From contig ADNK01001927.1 in the NCBI GenBank assembly GCA_000320545.1, positions 87,501-151,500 of the forward strand: 64,000 bases of DNA, in the 5' to 3' direction. This stretch comes from Bigelowiella natans CCMP2755 (Eukaryota > Cercozoa > Chlorarachniophyceae). Position 1 is the first letter of the stretch. The number at the start of each line of letters is the position of its first letter. Below are positions 59,259 to 64,000 of the stretch, piece by piece. Under the pieces are notes generated by a model that saw nothing but the letters and a program-made list of their open reading frames with translations, did not search any database and was not told the origin of the DNA. The position numbers and the translations under genes are program-made.

Positions 59259-60689
59259 ATGGATTCTTGGGATGCTTTGGTAACAATTAATTGGAGAATT
59301 GTCGCATGTTTAGCAAAGGTTGTTATTGAGATAATAGTTTAGTCTCATGTAATTTGATGACTACTAGGTTTTATATCGTGAATCCCCACAGCTGCTTCCC
59401 ACTGGGATATCATCATCTAGTCAGAAGAATGGTGGTGGTGGTGGTGGAATGGTAGTCGATGTCGAGGAGCTTCTTTCTGGACTATCTGTTCTCGCTATTG
59501 ACAAGTAATATCAGCATCACCACCACCGTATTCTTTTGCATCATTCAAATCAAGCGTACAGTTGTTATTAATAGTGCCTATCATATTTCGATTTATCGTT
59601 AGTAGCACCGCTAACATTGTGGATGATGCTGACTACGGATTAGGATAATTGATGATGAAGAACTAGAGAAAAAGAAAAATAAGAATGAAAGCGATGGGTT
59701 CAAGCCGCGAATGAAACCAGATCCTTGGGCAAAGTAGTATAATTGCTGATTCTATTCAAGTGAACGATTAATCTGATATTATTACCTGATTCTCGGTAGG
59801 TTTGATCTCGCATGGAGCCTCGTTGATGCAGACGGAGATGGAAAACTCACAAAGAAAGAATTCGCCATTTTCTGCGACAGGCTAATTCGTTTTGGGTATC
59901 ATGAATTATAATTTTTGAAGATCACGTACACTACTTTACTAATTTGGTTGTCATAATTGAAGGTACCTGAAATCAGATTGTTTAGTGCAGCAAACTACAG
60001 TTTTACCCCAGTAAGTAGAAGATGTCAGAAGAATCTTAGAGATCCACAGCTCTCCCAACTATTTGAGCGAATGAGCTGATGCATTTCTTTCTTTCTCATT
60101 GTACCATTCTCATGATATAATTAAACATTGTTGGGTTGCTGGTGCTATTTGAACTTGTATATTTCTCTCTATAGATTTCCACCTAAGTTTGAGATTCTGA
60201 ATGGAACCAAAATGGCAGACATGTATTGGGAAGCGGTTCATTTTGAAAAGGCACAGAATAGTTCTACAAAAAAATACGATGGCGACGATGTCGAATTTAC
60301 GGGAAGAACGATATCGTACAGCATTACTAAATTAATGCATTAACAAAGACTTAATGAAATGGGTTTTTGAGGGGGAAAATCATTTGAGCACAGAAATATT
60401 AACGATTTTGTTACGGTTTATGTTTTTTACAGAAGAAAGATATTTGAAGAAGAGACGCAATCTCTAAGAATCGCTGATATCATCCACTTTTGGCATCTAG
60501 ACTACGACAACACTGGATTTTTCAAATCGTAAACGCTAATAAAAAATTCAAATTGGCTAACTTTACGTAGAAAGCACATCATTAACACAAACAAATTGTT
60601 TGCTTAGTATTTACAAGAAGTATGCGGAAATATATGCGAGAAGCGAAAGAAAGAAATCAGTATCTCTTGGTACAGACGGAATGCAATGA
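59259..60689 (+). CDS. EF-hand calcium-binding protein, 8 exons
   Basis: Exons 59259-59318, 59368-59504, 59644-59733, 59800-59895, 59963-60010, 60175-60315, 60433-60528 and 60608-60689 join in phase to 249 aa, TGA stop; most junctions are phase 2. A canonical EF-hand loop DADGDGKLTKKE stands in exon 4 (about residue 108), inside FDLAWSLVDADGDGK. A second, degenerate loop DYDNTGFFK is in exon 7, inside IADIIHFWHLDYDNTG, and lacks the final Glu, so it may bind calcium weakly or not at all. Exon 2 has a run of six glycines and a helix VEELLSGLSVLAID. No signal peptide or membrane segment, so a cytosolic calcium sensor is likely. The exact family is not recognised. The ATG is preceded by an AAAAAA run, and upstream frames are closed. 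Confidence 0.78.
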
Positions 60690-61588
60690 AATTGATACGT
60701 CAACGAGTTCATGTGATCTTATGACAAATTTCCACAAATTTCCCCCAGGATTACTGGAAAACAATCCAACATCGAAATCCTGCACTTGATTTCCTTAGTT
60801 CATGAAATCACCCTATGCAAAGCTCTACACCAACTTCCGCCACATGCACTGCACTGCACGGTCGCATAGCTTCACTTAGCCGGCTCTGCATGCGATGCGG
60901 CAGAAACCACTGCTGCAGGGAGTTAGCAAATCGAGAGTGTGATGCTGGGCGCATCATGTAAATCGCTATCATCACGTGTCATTGATGTGAATTTGCAGCG
61001 TTGACTGTGCTAGTGCACTGACTGAAGAAGAGGATTTCAGAGCCACAGATCGAAGCAAAATTGAATCGTCTGATCGAAGACTAGCTTGGGCAAACCTAGA
61101 AACTGCTGCAGTGCGCAGCAGGCTAGCAGGGAACAAAATTTCGCTTGCATCACTGAGGCCAGGCTGCCAACTGTGGCTTTATACTCTCATCGATCAACGG
61201 CACTTGCTCTAGCACTGTCTAGCTGTTGCTGATGATGTTGCACCGCGTGCAAAGAGAGAAGGCGCTCTTGTTCAAGGCTGACGGCCAAAATGAGCACGCA
61301 GCTCGCTAGCTTGGCCGGAAAGTCAGACGAGCCAGAGTGCCAGAGTCACGAGGAATTGTCGTCTTCCATCGCATCACGCGTGCATTGCGCGGCGAAAGCG
61401 ACAACGAACCGACAACGAACCCCGCGAACCAATCCAGCAATTGCTTGGTGGTGCTGGAGTGTGGCGTGTGGTTGAGTGCAGCTGTGTGAGCCGAAGTGCA
61501 AAAAAGCCATCGCGCATTGGCACACGTTGACAGCAATGGCATGTCTGACTGAGCACAGGCGTTTCTGTGATGTGACGTTCGTGTGTGT

Positions 61589-61628
<40 letters not shown>

Positions 61629-62340
61629 TCGAAGTGATTCCAATGCCAGAATGGGTCGATCACATCGGAGCGGCGGTTGAAAGAGACATGGCTCAGACAC
61701 GCTGGCTCGTCTGTGTCATCCTGCCCAATCAATTGATCACTCAAGATTCAAGATTCAAGATTCAAGATTGGCATTCATTCGACATCATTCCAGTGCGCTC
61801 TGCGGTTTGCCACAGCTGCGCCGACAAAAAAAAGAAAGTGAGAAAGAGTGCTTTCATTGGCGATTGGAGAAGGCGAAGAGTTTGTTTCACGTCCACGTGC
61901 AACGTGCAAAGAAAGCACTCCGAATTGTTCATTGAACGAGTGAATGAGTGAGTGAAGCACTTTCTCTGCTTTCAAAGCAAAGAATCGAAGGATCAACAAA
62001 CGTGCCAACCTGGCAACCCATGAACAATGGAAGAAGCATTGATGCAAAAACAACACGAGAAAGAACCAAACAGGGAGACAATGAACAATGAACAATGAAC
62101 AAAGCATTGATGCAAATCTGCGTGCGCCAGAAAGTTGCCACACGGGAACAATGAACAATGAACAATGAACAGGCACGCAACACGCACAAACCCAGAAACG
62201 TGTCGCTGCGCCTCAACAAAAATCATTGCGAGGACTTCTCAGCACCCTGTTGATGTTGAGCAAAAACAACCAGCAAATGTCCCAAGCTGAGGAAGCTGAG
62301 GACAATGAATCAGGGCTGGGTGCACTGTCTGTTGATTGGA
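60690..62340. other. CA/TG-rich island with (GAACAAT)n clusters
   Basis: Island composition begins near 60800. It contains a (GT)n tract at 61592-61627, an ATTCAAG repeat at 61743-61769, and two clusters of (GAACAAT)n at 62082-62102 and 62145-62170, the same heptamer that ends LINE copy 1. No intact gene. Confidence 0.55.
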
Positions 62341-62440
62341 AACAATGAAACAATGATGAAAAACTGCACTTCCAAAGTGTTGCAAGACACTTGCAGCGTG
62401 CAAAGTGCAGTGCCTCGAACTGGTTTCAGTGAGGACTGTG
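62341..62440 (+). repeat. Island end motif, copy 4, with extended tail
   Basis: (GAAACAAT)2, GATGAAAAACTGCACTTCC, AAAGTGTTGCAAGACACTTG, then CTCGAACTGGTTTCAGTGAG. It resembles the block at 35979-36081 over about 100 bp. Confidence 0.8.
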
Positions 62441-62484
62441 ACTAGCGAATCAACTAGCTGGTTTGCCAAAATGGCATGACTTGG

Positions 62485-63320
62485 TCATTGAGAAGCAATG
62501 ACATTGGCAGCAAAGTTCTGACGGCGCAAGACCTCCACTCTGAGCAAAAACTTCCTGAAGGCCATGTCCACATGACGATCCACGATTGGACCATCTGAGG
62601 GGGCCCCCAGCAGGATTTTGGTTTTGGAGGAGTCTGGAGCGTCAAAGAATGAAGAGTGGCGGGAAGAAGCTGAACCCAGAGCTGATCTCATGTGCGAAAG
62701 AAGCTTGCATCTCTCTGCATTCAAGTGAGTGCAATGATGGATGAGGTGGTTGACACTTTGAACAACTTCAGCATTGCAAAGAGGACACACCGAGAAAGAG
62801 GGGGGCAAGTTGCAAATTTCAGCCCTGTGCTCCTCAGTTTCGCAAGTCCCAGCGCGGAGCTGAAGTTTGAGCAACACACCTGAATTGTCATGCCAATCAT
62901 CAAGACAACACTCGAACAATCTGGAAGCTGGCCTTCCATGCTTCCAATGTGGCTCCTCGCCCAGGCTCTGGATCTGCAAATTGGGGCATCGGGTTTGACG
63001 AACGAGTGAAAGCTGCGACACAAGTTGCCATTGGTGGACAGATGAGCCCTGACTCTGCGATTGAGGTCAACATCAACCAGTTTTGGATGGGACTGGTCCA
63101 AGTTGACCAACAGGTCCAAGCCACAGGCAGATTGGTCACAGCCAGTGACACGGTGAAGAACAGACCTGACGTTGTGACCCCAACTTGAGCACAGAGCATC
63201 AGCCTGATCCAGGGACAGGAGCAGAAGATCCTTTGTCATGGATTCATCAGGTTGCTGACGCATCCTGCTTTTGGAGGTGCAGCCACAGTGTCCACGTCGG
63301 CGCATTGTCCTTCTTTTCAC
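62485..63320 (-). mobile_element. LINE family B fragment, reverse transcriptase C-terminus
   Basis: Two minus-strand frames overlap (63320-62721 and 63021-62485), so one frameshift is present. The front frame has QSHPKLVDVDLNRRVRAHLS; the second has LLKLQLRAGTCETEEHRAE, then CPLCNAEVVQSVNHLIHHC, a C-x2-C...H-x4-C knuckle of the kind placed after the RT in non-LTR elements, then ILLGAPSDGPIVDRHVDMAF. No RT catalytic core remains. A more decayed copy lies at 5068-5510. The sequence differs clearly from family A at 34-42 kb, so at least two LINE lineages are present. Confidence 0.65.
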
Positions 63321-64000
63321 GAAAAGACGCGTTTTATGTTGTCGTTTTCATTTTTCTCTCGATGACATGTGGCCACTCTTCAAAAAAAAACTCTTCTGGA
63401 ACGTCGGCGAGAAATCCAAATGGAGATCCGTCAGAGATCCGGAGATTGACATGCTAGTAGGTATTTTAAGGGGGGGAGACCCGAGATTTGATAAAGATCA
63501 AAATGTTACAGTTTTAAGAAGTGTTCAAAATTATGTCCCACTGATGAATACAAAAATGTGGGATGTAACGTTGTCGCAATCAATGATAACATCTAGTTTC
63601 TGTTCTATTTTTTATCACTAGAATTTGGATAATTCTTAGACACCGTTTTCGGTTGGAAACTGGAAGTGAACATTGGTGGCGTGGACGGTCCATGGTAGTC
63701 GCTGCTTCTCTGTGAAAATAATGTTACGTTGAAAAAAGGTTTTGCTTTCAACGCTCAAAAGATTACTTTTACATGAACTTCACAACATAGCTCCAGCTGG
63801 TTTATTTATGTCCATCGCACGTGCCAACTGGTATACAATTGAGAGAATTATCACCGTTAAGAAATTCGTATGCGTACAGGTTTCCCTTGATCTTCTCCGA
63901 TTCTAAACGCAAGGATTACTTTAACATCACGAGGGCGTAGGTAGAAGTTGGACAGCTTGGGTTAAGCCGACGCAGGGAGAAAGTACTTCGTACTACTACT
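63321..64000. other. Island edge and unassigned gene-like sequence
   Basis: Island composition ends near 63450. A plus frame through 63360-63620 (LFWNVGEKSKWRSVRDPEID..) crosses that border and is not conserved with anything I know. The last 350 bp are AT-leaning and may belong to a gene continuing outside the window; no exon was supported. Confidence 0.35.

Noticed and set aside
59259-60343. EF-hand gene ending at the TAA near 60342
   Set aside because: A GTACAG donor at 60316 joins in phase to exon 60433-60528, which carries a second EF-hand-like loop, and on to a clean final exon.
1-64000. tRNA or rRNA genes
   Set aside because: I looked for clover-leaf arms with TTCGA-type T loops and rRNA core words on both strands and saw none convincing; a tRNAscan/Infernal run would be decisive.

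Overview
The window is nuclear DNA of a microbial eukaryote. The genes are dense with short GT-AG introns, there are no bacterial operon signals, and almost every intron or intergenic stretch carries a microsatellite. I found at least twelve protein-coding loci on both strands, and I could join most of the large ones exon by exon with consistent reading phase. A YrdC/Sua5-type protein starts with a signal peptide followed by a basic, Ser/Arg-rich stretch. That is the bipartite layout used to reach a complex (secondary) plastid, so an alga with a secondary plastid is my best guess. A chlorarachniophyte-like intron-rich genome would fit, but the species is not determinable from this window.

Layout. 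0.6-3.0 kb: a mitochondrial-type membrane protein (-) and a coiled-coil protein with an N-myristoylation-like start (+). 3.0-5.5 kb: a gene-free island ending in a LINE fragment. 5.7-6.6 kb: RhoGDI (+). 7.3-10.3 kb: YrdC-domain protein, 13 exons (-). 11.1-17.2 kb: sugar-porter MFS transporter, 24 exons including an 11-nt micro-exon (+). 18.3-19.2 kb: broken intronless kinase copy (-). 19.6-20.3 kb: Sel1-repeat protein (+). 20.5-23.0 kb: satellite-rich island. 23.1-32.4 kb: a very large gene (-) that I read as ankyrin repeats, protein kinase and a pleckstrin-like PH-DEP-PH tail in one 1663-aa product, or alternatively two genes 22 bp apart. 32.8-37.1 kb: repeat island with a dead LINE. 37.7-40.0 kb: secreted cysteine-rich modular protein (+). 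40.2-42.8 kb: a second, about 99.5 % identical LINE fragment. 42.9-47.9 kb: proline-rich/coiled-coil gene (-). 49.2-52.7 kb: mitochondrial-type/coiled-coil gene (+). 52.8-54.2 kb: another island. 54.3-57.1 kb: an unusual PUB-CAP fusion gene (-). 57.9-58.1 kb: small mitochondrial-type ORF (+). 59.3-60.7 kb: EF-hand protein (+). 60.8-63.3 kb: island with a second LINE family. 63.3-64.0 kb: unassigned.

Two sequence phases alternate. The gene phase is AT-leaning and microsatellite-rich. The island phase is rich in CA/TG dinucleotides and holds degenerate LINE pieces, tandem satellites and a recurrent end motif. The genes form no pathway; they represent signalling (kinase, RhoGDI, EF-hand), transport, organelle proteins and secretion. 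The most interesting objects are the ANK-kinase-PH-DEP-PH gene, the PUB-CAP fusion, and the LINE duplicates whose flank shows CpA-to-TpA decay resembling repeat-induced point mutation. All exon models were made by eye from splice sites and phase, without transcript data.
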